This document shows positions 26,650 to 36,643 of a DNA stretch of 64,000 nucleotides, piece after piece. The stretch covers positions 558,001 to 622,000 of the forward strand of contig NZ_CP100595.1 of assembly GCF_024267655.1 (NCBI RefSeq). Reading direction: 5' to 3'. The notes beneath the pieces are model-generated. The model was not told where the DNA came from. It was given only the letters and a program-made list of their open reading frames with translations, and made no database searches. The position numbers were made by a program, and so were the translations under genes. The stretch comes from Arcobacter roscoffensis (GTDB lineage: Bacteria > Campylobacterota > Campylobacteria > Campylobacterales > Arcobacteraceae). The stretch's first letter is position 1; each line of letters begins with the position of its first letter.

Positions 26650-27779
26650 CAATTATTGGTGCAGGAGCAAGCGGTTTGATGTTTGCTTCAAATTTAAATA
26701 AAAGAGTATTTAAAAATGTTTGTATTATTGAATCAAATGCAAAAATTGGTGCGAAAATAAAAGTTTCTGGTGGTGCTAAGTGTAATATCACAAATGAATT
26801 AGTAAGTGAGAAGAATTATTTAGGAGATAGAAGTTTGGTAAAAGATTTACTTAAAGACTTTTCAAAAAATGAAACTTTAGAGTTTTTGAATAAAAATGGT
26901 GTTAAACCTAATCTTAATCCTAAGATTGTAAAAGGAACTTACTTTTGTAAATCATCACAAGATGTTATAGATATGTTTACAAAATTAACTTCACATATCA
27001 AAAAGTATTTAAATACTAAAGTTCTAGATATTTCTTATGAAAATGATGTTTTTAAGATTAAAACAAATAATAAAACAATTGAAGCAAAAAAAGTTGTAGT
27101 ATCAAGTGGTGGTTTATCATATGCTAGTTTAGGGGCTTCTTCTATTGCTTTTGATATAGCTAAAAAATTTGGTCATACAATAGAAAAACTTGAGCCTGCA
27201 CTTGTCGGTTTTACTGTTCAAAAAGAGCAATTCTGGTTTAAAAATTTATCAGGTGTTTCAACTTATGTAAATACTTATGTTGATGGAAAAAAATTTGAAG
27301 GTTCATTTTTATTTGCTCACAAAGGCTGTTCGGGGCCTGTTATTTTAACTAGTTCATTATATTGGAAAAAAGGAAAATTAGCTATTGATTTTCTTCCTAA
27401 AACTGACTTGTCAAAATTATTAAAAGGTAACAAGAAAATATCTTCAGCTCTTCCTTTTGCTAAAAGATTTACAAGTGAGTTTTTAAATTCAATTGATTTA
27501 AAAGACAAAGCTGTAAGTGAACTAAGTACAGAAGAGAAAGAGAAGTTAGAGCTTTTAAAATATTATGAATTCTCACCTGCTGGTAATTTTGGATACACAA
27601 AAGCAGAAGTAACAAAAGGTGGTATAAATACAGATGAAATCCAACATAATAACTTTGAAAGTAAAAAACAGAAAAATCTATATTTTATAGGGGAATGCCT
27701 TAATATTACCGGTGAGTTAGGTGGTTTCAATTTTCAAGTATCTTTTAGTGAAGCCATAAGGTGTGCTAGGAATATATAA
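26637..27779 (+). CDS. Second HI0933-family flavoprotein, apparently starting at ATC
   Basis: About 380 aa. The FAD loop IIGAGASGLM is encoded from 26655, but no ATG, GTG or TTG lies upstream of it in frame before the stop at 26631. A conventional start at the TTG 26676 would delete the loop. The frame reads ATC TAC GAT ATA GCA from 26637, exactly where homologues have M-Y-D-I. AAGGA at 26626-26630 is 6 nt before this ATC, ideal spacing. So translation from a rare AUC codon, or an ATG mutated or misread to ATC, is the best explanation. Other family features: VSGGAKCNITN and the C-terminal LYFIGECLNITGELGGFN. It is 13 nt overlapped with the kinase gene. Confidence 0.75.
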   Translation: MYDIAIIGAGASGLMFASNLNKRVFKNVCIIESNAKIGAKIKVSGGAKCNITNELVSEKNYLGDRSLVKDLLKDFSKNETLEFLNKNGVKPNLNPKIVKGTYFCKSSQDVIDMFTKLTSHIKKYLNTKVLDISYENDVFKIKTNNKTIEAKKVVVSSGGLSYASLGASSIAFDIAKKFGHTIEKLEPALVGFTVQKEQFWFKNLSGVSTYVNTYVDGKKFEGSFLFAHKGCSGPVILTSSLYWKKGKLAIDFLPKTDLSKLLKGNKKISSALPFAKRFTSEFLNSIDLKDKAVSELSTEEKEKLELLKYYEFSPAGNFGYTKAEVTKGGINTDEIQHNNFESKKQKNLYFIGECLNITGELGGFNFQVSFSEAIRCARNI

Positions 27780-27868
27780 AATAACTAGTTCTTTTTATTA
27801 TTTTTTATACATGATTTATTAAAAATCAGCTATTATTATTCCTTATAAGTACTTACTAAGGTTGATTG

Positions 27869-29266
27869 ATGTTTTTTGGAAATAAGAAATTAGAAAATGA
27901 AGTAGTATCTCTTAAAACTGAGATAGAAGAACTAAAGGCACAGCTTGCTCAAAAAGATAAAGACCTTGAGCAGTTGAATCTACAACTAAATAATAATCCC
28001 TATGAAGAAGATCTTAACAAATGTAAAAAACAACTAGAGCTTTTTAAAGAAACAGCAATGCTTTCTCAAGAAGAAGGTTTAGTAGTATTCTCACCTTCTG
28101 ATGAAGTTTATTTTGTAAATAATATAGCAAAAGCAAATATAAGTGATTATTCTGTTGTCTTAAATGCCGTAAAAAGTAATAGTGATAGATTAATCATGGA
28201 TGATTGTGAGGCAAGTGTTCTTATAAAAGATTTCCATGGGTACAAAATAGCATCATTGAGAAAAACTTCTATTCATGATAATAAAGAGGGTGGATTATTA
28301 GAAAGACATAATAAAAATATGACTAACTCTTTAACTTCAACACAGGTTACTTATATGTCTCTTCTTGAAGATTTACAAGGAATGATTAAAGAGTCAAGAG
28401 ATACAGCAAGTGGTTCAACAAAAGGTTTAAATTTAACTACTAAAATTGTAGAAGATACACAATATCTAAGAGAAGAAATCCAAAAAGAAAATGATATAGT
28501 AAACTCACTAGTTTCTAAAAGTAAAGATATCTCAGAGGTAATTACTTTAATTCAAGAAATAGCTTTCCAGACAAATATTCTTTCATTAAATGCAGCAGTA
28601 GAAGCTGCAACTGCTGGTGAAGCAGGAAAAGGCTTTGCTGTAGTTGCGCAAGAGGTTAGAAACCTTGCAAGTAGAAGTGCTGATGCAGCAACGCAAATTA
28701 AAAATGTAGTTGATTCAATTCAAGCTGATACTGCAAAAATCAAAAATAGTTCAGAAGTTGTAGGAAAAGGTGTAGTTGAAACAAAAGAGAGAGTGGATAC
28801 ACTAAGTGAACTTATGGTTTCATTCCAAAAAAATTCAAATAGATCAGTATATGAAGTAGAGAGTATTTCAAATAAAATCTTCATTAATCTTGCAAAATTA
28901 GACCATGTTATCTATAAAAACAATCTGTACCAACTAATCTTTGGAGGTGAGCATAGCTTTAAAGCAGTTGACCACCATAACTGTAGACTTGGTAAGTGGT
29001 ATGATACAGGACTTGGTAAGGAAGAGTTTAGTTTTGTTCCATCATACAGACATTTAGAAAAATACCATGCTGTTGTACATGATGAAGCTAATTTACTTGC
29101 TAAAGAGTGTTCAGGTCATTCTGTGTCTTGTTCTAAACAATTAATTGAAGATAAAATTGAATTAGTTGAAAATGCGAGTGAAAATGTATTTATCTATTTA
29201 GATAAGATTTTAGAAGAGAAAAGTGAAGCAATAATGAAAGAAGCAGCTAAAAAGCTTTTTGATTAA
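27869..29266 (+). CDS. Cytoplasmic chemoreceptor with C-terminal CZB zinc domain (TlpD-like)
   Basis: A 465-aa soluble receptor, no membrane segment. Residues about 5-55 are coiled coil; the chemoreceptor signalling hairpin is around residues 215-255 ([23 protein letters not shown] split, with [10 protein letters not shown]). The C-terminus is a chemoreceptor zinc-binding domain: [18 protein letters not shown] and [10 protein letters not shown] supply the His-Cys-His-His ligands. H. pylori TlpD has the same plan and senses oxidants through the zinc-bound Cys. The ATG at 27869 is taken over the TTG three bases earlier. It opens a five-gene signalling operon. Confidence 0.9.
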   Translation: MFFGNKKLENEVVSLKTEIEELKAQLAQKDKDLEQLNLQLNNNPYEEDLNKCKKQLELFKETAMLSQEEGLVVFSPSDEVYFVNNIAKANISDYSVVLNAVKSNSDRLIMDDCEASVLIKDFHGYKIASLRKTSIHDNKEGGLLERHNKNMTNSLTSTQVTYMSLLEDLQGMIKESRDTASGSTKGLNLTTKIVEDTQYLREEIQKENDIVNSLVSKSKDISEVITLIQEIAFQTNILSLNAAVEAATAGEAGKGFAVVAQEVRNLASRSADAATQIKNVVDSIQADTAKIKNSSEVVGKGVVETKERVDTLSELMVSFQKNSNRSVYEVESISNKIFINLAKLDHVIYKNNLYQLIFGGEHSFKAVDHHNCRLGKWYDTGLGKEEFSFVPSYRHLEKYHAVVHDEANLLAKECSGHSVSCSKQLIEDKIELVENASENVFIYLDKILEEKSEAIMKEAAKKLFD

Positions 29267-29278
29267 GAAGGAATTATA

Positions 29279-29653
29279 ATGAATGAAAAATATAAAGTTT
29301 TAGTAGTAGATGATGAAAGAGAAATTCTTTCTATGTTAAGTAGATATTTAAATAGAAGTGGAAATTTTGATCTAACAACTCAAACTAATCCAGTACTTGC
29401 AATAGATAGTTTAAGTCACAGCTCTTATGATATTATTTTACTTGATATTATGATGCCTCAAATGAATGGTTTAGATGCTTTAGAAAAAATTATGGAAATA
29501 AATAGCAATCAAAAAGTTATTATGATGACTGCTTACTCAACACTAGATAAGGTTTTAAAATCTCATAAACATGGAGCAACTCATTATGTAATGAAACCTT
29601 TTGATTCATTAGGTTCTTTAGAGAAAAAAGTCTTAGAAGTTTTAAAGTCATAA
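29279..29653 (+). CDS. CheY-like single-domain response regulator
   Basis: A 124-aa receiver with the acidic pair in VDDE, phospho-Asp in ILLDIMMPQMNG, the Thr in MMTAYS and Lys in VMKPFD. No output domain. It lies 12 nt after the chemoreceptor and 2 nt before a degenerate kinase, so it is probably part of one phosphotransfer route with the kinases. Confidence 0.9.
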   Translation: MNEKYKVLVVDDEREILSMLSRYLNRSGNFDLTTQTNPVLAIDSLSHSSYDIILLDIMMPQMNGLDALEKIMEINSNQKVIMMTAYSTLDKVLKSHKHGATHYVMKPFDSLGSLEKKVLEVLKS

Positions 29654-29655
29654 AT

Positions 29656-31761
29656 ATGATTAATAAAAACCTATTATTTAGGTTATTAATAGGTTTTATT
29701 GCAATTTCTATACTTACTATAATTGTAATTGAAAATAAAAAAGAAGAGAGTTTAAACAACACTCTTCTTTTAGAAAAAGAAAAACTCAAAAATTCTTATA
29801 AAAATACCTTAGATATATTTTACGAAAAAGCAAATTTAATTTTTTATAATAACTTATATGATAAACAAATTAATACACTTTTTATTAATGCCCAAAAAGA
29901 AAAACTTTATGAATATTTAAAAGATGATTTCTTTTTCTTAAAATCAAAAGGCTTAAAACAACTTAGTTTTTATACAAAAGATAATAAAAAACTATTAAGT
30001 ATGAATAAGTTTTTAAGTAGTAGTTTTTTATTAAATAAAGAAGAAGTTAAAAAAGAACATATAAAGATTAAGGTATTAGATGAAGATAGTGTTTTAAGTT
30101 TTACTAAACCAATTTTTGATAAAGATTTAAAGTTTATGGGAACTATTCAATTAGAATTTTCCCTTAATAGTCTAATTAAAAATATTATGCAAAACATAGA
30201 GTTTAATAGTTTTTTTCTTTTAGAAAATAAAAGTGTAAATTCAAAAATTTACAAAACTTTTATTTTAAACAAAAATTTTGTAATTAGAAACGATAATTTT
30301 ACTAAAAAAAGATTTGAAGAAGATATTCTTCTTAATATAAAAAATCACTCTACAGACGATATAAAAATACAAATGAAAAATAATAGAGCCTTTAGTTTTT
30401 TATATAAAAACAAAGGCGTTTTAAATCCTGTATTTTTCATACCTATAATTAAAGAATCAAATAGAAATATTTATCTTTTTTCATACTTAAATAAAAAAGA
30501 GTCTTTATATAATCAAATAGAAATAAATTATAATTTATTTCTATTATTTGTAATTTTCTTATATGTCTTACTTGTACTTTTTTTATATAAGTTTTTAAGT
30601 GCTAATAAAAGTAAAAATAGTTTAGAAAAAAAACACAAAGACTTCTTAGATGCAATTGATAAATATGTAGTTATGGTAGAAACTGATACTAAGGGTATTA
30701 TAACTAATGTAACACAAGCGTTTTGTGAGATATGCGGATATACAAAAGAAGAGCTTATTTCAAAAAATATAAATGTATTAAGGCACCCTGATGTTTCTCC
30801 TAAATTTTTTGAAGCTTTATGGAAGCAGTTAAAAGAGAATCATAAATGGGAAGGTGAAATAAAAAATTTAAATAAGTTTGCAAATTCATATTGGGTCAAA
30901 GGCACTATTACTGCAAAATATAATAGCAATAATGAAGTAATAGGATATATGTCTATTCGAGTAAACACAACTGATTCAAAACAACTAAAGAAAATAAATA
31001 GCTTATTAAAAGAAGATTTATCAAATAGATTAAATGAAATAAAAATGAAAGATAAAAACCTTCTTGATAGTACAAAAGTTGCATTAATGAGTAAGGTTTT
31101 AGATGCAGTAGCCCATCAATGGAAAACACCAATTTCAAATATTTCAATAAACTTATCAAGCTTAAAAGCAAAGGTAAGTGCTTCAAGAATAAAAAAAGAT
31201 GAGATTTTTACTTTAAGTGAAAATATTGAGCAAGAATTAAAGTCTTTATCTTTAAGTTTAAATGAGTTTAAATCATATTTTATAAAAACAAGTGATAATG
31301 ATAAATATGATATTAACGAAGTTATAAAAGAAGCAGTTTCATCAGTAAAAAATGATATAAATACTTTAAATGCGACAGTTTCTCTAAACTCTAAAGAAAA
31401 TATTTTATGTTATGGAGTTCATAATGAGTTTAAACATATTATTGTAAATATAATAAAAAACTCTTTGAAAGAAATAGCAAGTGAAAAAATCAAAAATCCT
31501 ACTATTGATATTTCAGTTATTAAGGATAAAGATGAAATATTAATTAAATATTGTGATAATTTAGAGAAAAAAAACAGAGCTATAAAAAACATATTTGAAG
31601 AAGAAAATAGTCAAAATATCAAAGAAGAAGATATGCTTATTTATATTACAAAACTTCTAATTGAAAAAGCAGGGGCAAAAGTTTGGTTTGAGCAAAATAA
31701 TGAAGGTTTATCTTTATATATAAAACTTGTATCAAAAGATAGAAGAAAGATGATAAGGTAA
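29656..31761 (+). CDS. PAS sensor kinase with degraded ATP-binding domain
   Basis: A 701-aa protein with membrane segments at about 5-25 and 292-315, an extracytoplasmic sensor part, a PAS domain (about 330-440; FCEICGYTKEELIS, RHPDVSPKFFEALW) and an H-box VAHQWKTPISN. The ATPase part keeps the N-box (NIIKNSLKEI) but the G1 site reads CDNLEKKNRA with no glycine, and the second glycine loop is missing (SQNIKEEDMLIYITK). It is unlikely to bind ATP. The next gene encodes a similar kinase with an intact site, so this one may be a phospho-acceptor or regulator for it. Confidence 0.8.
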   Translation: MINKNLLFRLLIGFIAISILTIIVIENKKEESLNNTLLLEKEKLKNSYKNTLDIFYEKANLIFYNNLYDKQINTLFINAQKEKLYEYLKDDFFFLKSKGLKQLSFYTKDNKKLLSMNKFLSSSFLLNKEEVKKEHIKIKVLDEDSVLSFTKPIFDKDLKFMGTIQLEFSLNSLIKNIMQNIEFNSFFLLENKSVNSKIYKTFILNKNFVIRNDNFTKKRFEEDILLNIKNHSTDDIKIQMKNNRAFSFLYKNKGVLNPVFFIPIIKESNRNIYLFSYLNKKESLYNQIEINYNLFLLFVIFLYVLLVLFLYKFLSANKSKNSLEKKHKDFLDAIDKYVVMVETDTKGIITNVTQAFCEICGYTKEELISKNINVLRHPDVSPKFFEALWKQLKENHKWEGEIKNLNKFANSYWVKGTITAKYNSNNEVIGYMSIRVNTTDSKQLKKINSLLKEDLSNRLNEIKMKDKNLLDSTKVALMSKVLDAVAHQWKTPISNISINLSSLKAKVSASRIKKDEIFTLSENIEQELKSLSLSLNEFKSYFIKTSDNDKYDINEVIKEAVSSVKNDINTLNATVSLNSKENILCYGVHNEFKHIIVNIIKNSLKEIASEKIKNPTIDISVIKDKDEILIKYCDNLEKKNRAIKNIFEEENSQNIKEEDMLIYITKLLIEKAGAKVWFEQNNEGLSLYIKLVSKDRRKMIR

Positions 31762-31764
31762 ATT

Positions 31765-34323
31765 ATGAAGATAAATTTTTATATAAAACTGTTTTTTACT
31801 TTTATTTTATTTGCAGCTTTTTTACTTACTTTTTCTTTATTTAGTTTTGAAAAATTTTATAAAAAAGATATTGAAGATAAAAATATAAGTACTATTTTTT
31901 CAAGTTTACAAGATACACAAGAAATGTTTGATGAATATAAAAATACAACAAATAGAATATTAATAGATATTAAAAAAAGTAGTGCTTTAAAAACTTACTT
32001 AGAAGATGCTAGTGATAAGTTTTTAAAAGAACTTGTTTTAAATTTAAAAGCTATAAAGCCTGAATTACATAGCTTTAGAATTGTTGATTTTAATGCAAAT
32101 GAGAATTTGAAAATATATTTTGATAAATACGAGAATATAAAAGAAAAAACAAATTTAAATAATATAAAAAGAAGTGAATTGTTTAAAGAAATCTTATCTT
32201 CTAATAAAAATGAGATATATCAATCAAGTATTTATTTATTAAAAAAAGACAATGAAATAGCATTTCCTTTAGTATCTTTACAAAGTTATATAGTAAAAGT
32301 GAAAGGCTTTTTTATAATTTTAGATATTGATATCAAAAAAGTGTTTGAAAAAATACAAAGAAATTCAATCTTCTATACCTATGTTTTAGATGAAAAAGGA
32401 AATTTTTTCCTACATGAAAATAGCAAATATAATTGGTCTAAATATTTTATCCCAAGTTACAATTTAAAAGATATTTATGCTAATCATAGGGAACATATTC
32501 TAAATAAAGAAGATTTTATTTATGATGAATTTATTTCCAAAAGAATATATATCTCAAGTGATAAATACATCATAGTAATAGTAAAAACAAATGAACATTT
32601 CACAGAAAATAGTTTAGATGCTTTTGAAGATTATTTTAACTCAATAGTAATAGTTGGTCTTTTACTAGCTATAGTTTTAACATTAGTTTTAACAGAGCCA
32701 ATATTTAAACTTAATAAAAATGTTATTGAAAAAAATAAAGATTTGAATATAAGCGTTCAAAAAAGCTATATAGAATTAAATGATAGTTTAAAAACAATAG
32801 ATAAGCATATTATGTCCATAAGACTTGATACCAATGGGACTATTACAGATGTAAGTACTGCCTTTTGTGATGTGTCTGGTTTTTCAAAAGGCGAGTTAAT
32901 AGGACATCCACACAAAATACTTATTCATCCTGATATGAGTAATGAGACTTATGATGAGATTTGGGAGTATATAAAAAAAGGAAACTCTTACAACTTTGAG
33001 CTAAAGTGTATGAAAAAAGATGCTAGCTTTTTTTGGTCAGAATCTTTTATAGAACCAAATTATGATATTCAAAATACACTTATAGGTTTTACGGTAATTA
33101 GAAATAATATTACAAATAAAAAGACAATACAGAAATTGTATGATGATTTAAATATACAAGTAAATCAATATAATACAATATTTGAAAATGTAAATAGTGG
33201 AATTGCTTTGATAAATATAGAAGGTAGTTTTCAAAAGGTAAACAAACCCTTTAGTGATTTACTTTTATATAATTTTGATGAGCTGTTTTCAATGAGTTTT
33301 TTTGATCTAATAGAAAAAGACTCAGTAGAGTTTTTTGAAAAATTATTTGATGAGGCTTTACATCTAGGCTCTATTAAAAATATAGAAAAAATATTTATAG
33401 ATAAAAATGGGGAAGAAGTTCATCTTGAAATATCATTAAGTGTTTTATCTGATAGAAAGCATTTTGTTTTAGTTTTAAACTCTTTAGAAGATAAAAGAAA
33501 ACTTCAAGAATTAAATCAAAACCTAGAGCAAAAGATTAAAGATGAGGTTGAAAAAAGTAGACAAAAAGATAAAATACATCAGCAAGAACAAATAAAAAAT
33601 GCCAAATTAAGTTCAATTGGAGCTTTAGCTGCTGGTATTACTCATGAGATAAACACACCTTTAACTTACATAAAAGGTAATTTTGAAATGATGGGCTATG
33701 ATATTGAAGACTTACCTCCTAGTGAGATAAGAGAAAGAATGCTTGAAGATAGTGTGAAAATTAATGATGGTATTAATAGAATTGCTAATATTGTTGAATC
33801 AATGAGGGAAATATCTCAAAGTTCTAATGAAAAAAAAGAGAGTGTAAATATTTACTCAACTTTAATTACAGCTCTAACAATGGCATATAATAGATCAAAA
33901 CAAGTATGTCCTATTTTAATAAACGAAGAAGAATTTAATTTAGATAAAATAGATAAAAATAGATATGTTTACAAAAGCTTTGCTCAGAAGCAAAGGCTAG
34001 AGCAAGTTTGGATTATTATTTTAAATAATGCTTTAGATGAATTAGTAAAAATCGAATCTTATGAGAATAGATTATTAAAAATAAATCTTTTTGAAGATGA
34101 AAGTCATATTATAGTTAGGTTTATTGATAATGCAGGTGGTATTAACAAAGATATTATTGATAATATCTTCCAACCTTTTATATCTTCAAAAGAACATAGT
34201 GGAATGGGTGTTGGTTTAAATATAGCAAAAAAGATTATTGAACAACAAAAAGGTGAAATTGTAGCATTCAACAAAAATAATGGTGCAGTTTTTGAAATAA
34301 AATTAGAAAAAGAAATAGGATAA
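31765..34323 (+). CDS. PAS-PAS sensor histidine kinase
   Basis: An 852-aa membrane kinase: membrane segments at about 8-27 and 293-313 around an extracytoplasmic sensor, PAS 1 (about 345-455; FCDVSGFSKGELIG), PAS 2 (about 465-575), a coiled coil, and an intact kinase core with H-box ITHEINTPLTYIKG, N-box NNALDELVKI, G1 DNAGGINKD and G2 SGMGVGLNIAK. It probably phosphorylates the CheY-like protein of the same operon and could pair with the degenerate kinase next to it (3-nt gap). Confidence 0.9.
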   Translation: MKINFYIKLFFTFILFAAFLLTFSLFSFEKFYKKDIEDKNISTIFSSLQDTQEMFDEYKNTTNRILIDIKKSSALKTYLEDASDKFLKELVLNLKAIKPELHSFRIVDFNANENLKIYFDKYENIKEKTNLNNIKRSELFKEILSSNKNEIYQSSIYLLKKDNEIAFPLVSLQSYIVKVKGFFIILDIDIKKVFEKIQRNSIFYTYVLDEKGNFFLHENSKYNWSKYFIPSYNLKDIYANHREHILNKEDFIYDEFISKRIYISSDKYIIVIVKTNEHFTENSLDAFEDYFNSIVIVGLLLAIVLTLVLTEPIFKLNKNVIEKNKDLNISVQKSYIELNDSLKTIDKHIMSIRLDTNGTITDVSTAFCDVSGFSKGELIGHPHKILIHPDMSNETYDEIWEYIKKGNSYNFELKCMKKDASFFWSESFIEPNYDIQNTLIGFTVIRNNITNKKTIQKLYDDLNIQVNQYNTIFENVNSGIALINIEGSFQKVNKPFSDLLLYNFDELFSMSFFDLIEKDSVEFFEKLFDEALHLGSIKNIEKIFIDKNGEEVHLEISLSVLSDRKHFVLVLNSLEDKRKLQELNQNLEQKIKDEVEKSRQKDKIHQQEQIKNAKLSSIGALAAGITHEINTPLTYIKGNFEMMGYDIEDLPPSEIRERMLEDSVKINDGINRIANIVESMREISQSSNEKKESVNIYSTLITALTMAYNRSKQVCPILINEEEFNLDKIDKNRYVYKSFAQKQRLEQVWIIILNNALDELVKIESYENRLLKINLFEDESHIIVRFIDNAGGINKDIIDNIFQPFISSKEHSGMGVGLNIAKKIIEQQKGEIVAFNKNNGAVFEIKLEKEIG

Positions 34324-34327
34324 GAAG

Positions 34328-35767
34328 ATGAAAAAAATTGCATTATTGATAGTTGTATTTATATTATTAGCATTAGCACCATTTGGTGTGAAAAGTATAA
34401 TTGATGAGCAAGTACAAAAACAGACAATTGTACTAGAAAAAAAGGGTGTAAAGATTGAAGTTTTAAACTCAAAAGGTTATATCAAAACACAAAGAGAATT
34501 TGAATTAACAATAAAAGATGAAGTTAAGTTTAAAAAGTTTTTAAAAGCCTCTTTTATTGAGAAGTACCCAACATATGAAGGATTAATAGATTCTTTAATA
34601 AAAAAAGATAGTAAAGCATTTGATGAGTTTTTAAGAGGTATTGTTTTTAAAGGAAGTATTAATAACTCAAATATTAACTACAATAGCGACATAAATGTAA
34701 ATATATATCTTTATAAGTTCTCAGATAAAATCATGAAAAAGCTAAATGAAAACAAAGATAAAAACCAAGAGATTTTATCTTTTTTAGAAAAAAAAGCCTT
34801 AGCTTTTGATCTTGTATTAAGTAATGATGCATCTCTTAAAAAACTTACTTTACAAGATATAGATGAAAACATAGTTTCTAAAAATAGTAGAGGTCAAACA
34901 TCAAATAATGATTTAAAAATCTTATCTTTTTTTATAAATAATTATTCTCAAAAAGATTTATTAAAAGCTAAAATTAATCTTGACAAATTTTTAATAAAAA
35001 CACTTACTTCAAATAAAGAATCGATCCTTGATTTAAACTCTTTAGTATATGACTTTACTTATCTAAATGAATATATTAATAGCTCAAATTTAAAATTGGA
35101 AAATTTTTTATTTTCTGTTAATGATATAAACTTAGGTGTAAATGGAGTTGAATTAAAATCAAAAGGTGAAGTAAGAAGTGGTTTATATCAAACTAAAGTA
35201 GATTTAAAAACTAACAGTATTGAATTTTCATCAAGAAAAGATAATTTATCAATTGAATCAATACTATTTAATGTAAAACTTAATGATATTTTATATGATA
35301 AATTAAAAGCTTTAAATACTGCGTATATAAATATAGAATTAATTACTTTAGATAATAGTTTAAGTGAAAATGAAAAGAAATTAAAATTAGCTTCTGCAAT
35401 TGATAATTTAGCACTAAATATTGATGAGGTTTTAAATAATGGAGCAGGACTAAAAGCAAACCTTGATGTAAAAGATTTAAAACAGACAAATGTATCCTTT
35501 AAAAATATAGACTTAAATGTAGACTTATTTCTAAATAAAAACACTCTTTCTTTTAAAACTTTAAATAAAAAAGAGTTTTTGTCAAATGTTGATGGAAATA
35601 TAGTTTTAGTTTTACCAAAAGATGATTTTACAAACTTTGTAAAACTAGTTAATCCTACTTTTGGAATGCTTTTAAGTGTTTATGCAAAAGAGCAAGAAAA
35701 TGATATTTTATTTGATGTGAAAATAAATAAGGGTGTAATTACAATAAACGATAAAAAGCTAAACTAA
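34328..35767 (+). CDS. DUF945 (YdgA-type) membrane-anchored protein
   Basis: A 479-aa protein with one N-terminal membrane segment (about 4-22) and a large periplasmic part rich in beta strands and Asn/Lys, matching the DUF945/YdgA plan (APFGVKSIIDEQVQKQ near the start). Function of the family is not known. It follows the intact kinase by 4 nt and is probably the last gene of the chemoreceptor/kinase operon. Confidence 0.7.
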   Translation: MKKIALLIVVFILLALAPFGVKSIIDEQVQKQTIVLEKKGVKIEVLNSKGYIKTQREFELTIKDEVKFKKFLKASFIEKYPTYEGLIDSLIKKDSKAFDEFLRGIVFKGSINNSNINYNSDINVNIYLYKFSDKIMKKLNENKDKNQEILSFLEKKALAFDLVLSNDASLKKLTLQDIDENIVSKNSRGQTSNNDLKILSFFINNYSQKDLLKAKINLDKFLIKTLTSNKESILDLNSLVYDFTYLNEYINSSNLKLENFLFSVNDINLGVNGVELKSKGEVRSGLYQTKVDLKTNSIEFSSRKDNLSIESILFNVKLNDILYDKLKALNTAYINIELITLDNSLSENEKKLKLASAIDNLALNIDEVLNNGAGLKANLDVKDLKQTNVSFKNIDLNVDLFLNKNTLSFKTLNKKEFLSNVDGNIVLVLPKDDFTNFVKLVNPTFGMLLSVYAKEQENDILFDVKINKGVITINDKKLN

Positions 35768-35815
35768 AACTTTTACTTGATACAATTTGCCAATTTAAAA
35801 TCTACAAGGAAAAAT

Positions 35816-36643
35816 TTGAGATTAGCATTTATAGGTGATATAGTAGGTAGACCTGGAAGAAAGATAATAAAAGAGAACTTAGCAAAGATAAGAGAAGAGT
35901 ATAATATTGATTTTGTAATTGCAAATGCAGAAAATGCAAGTCATGGTTTTGGTTTAACTATCAAAAACTGTGACGAGCTACTTAAATCTGGAATTGATGT
36001 AATAACTGGTGGAAACCATACTTTTGATAAGAAAAAAGATATGATGGTTCTACTTGAAACACAAGCTGTCTTAAGACCAGATAACTACCCTGAAGGAGTT
36101 ACAGGTTCAGGTCTTAGGATTTTTGAAGTTAAAAAAGATGAAGAAGAAACTGAAAAATTAGCTGTTGTAAACTTAATGGGACAGTTTGCAATGCCAACTG
36201 TTGAGAATCCATTTAACTGGGCAAAGAAATTAGTAGTACAACTTCATGAAGATGGAATTAAAAATATTTTTATTGATTTTCATGGGGAAGCTACTAGTGA
36301 AAAAAGAGTTATGCTTATGATGTTTAAAAACCAAGTAAGTGCAATAGCTGGAACTCACACTCATGTTGGAACTGATGACTTACAGATTATGGAAAATACT
36401 GCATATATTACAGATATTGGACTTACTGGATGTAGAGACAATGTAATTGGTATGGATGCACATGTTCCCATTCAAAAGGCTTGTACTGGAATTGGTGGAC
36501 ATTTTGAAGTTCCAAATAATTGTAAATCAATTTTACAAATGATGGTTATTGATATTGAAGAGGGTAAAGCAAAAGACGCTTTTAAAATCAAAAAACTTTG
36601 TAATCAAAATGAACATATTATTACTAAGGCAATGATTGACTAG
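35816..36643 (+). CDS. YmdB-type metallophosphoesterase
   Basis: A 275-aa protein matching the YmdB/TIGR00282 family of cyclic-nucleotide-type phosphodiesterases. Motifs: FIGDIVGRPGRK, NAENASHGFG, GGNHTFDKK, DFHGEATSEK, GTHTHVGTDD. The TTG at 35816 has AAGGA 5 nt upstream and starts directly on the first motif; the earlier TTG has no ribosome site. B. subtilis YmdB hydrolyses 2',3' and 3',5' cyclic nucleotides. The next gene overlaps its end by 8 nt. Confidence 0.88.
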   Translation: MRLAFIGDIVGRPGRKIIKENLAKIREEYNIDFVIANAENASHGFGLTIKNCDELLKSGIDVITGGNHTFDKKKDMMVLLETQAVLRPDNYPEGVTGSGLRIFEVKKDEEETEKLAVVNLMGQFAMPTVENPFNWAKKLVVQLHEDGIKNIFIDFHGEATSEKRVMLMMFKNQVSAIAGTHTHVGTDDLQIMENTAYITDIGLTGCRDNVIGMDAHVPIQKACTGIGGHFEVPNNCKSILQMMVIDIEEGKAKDAFKIKKLCNQNEHIITKAMID

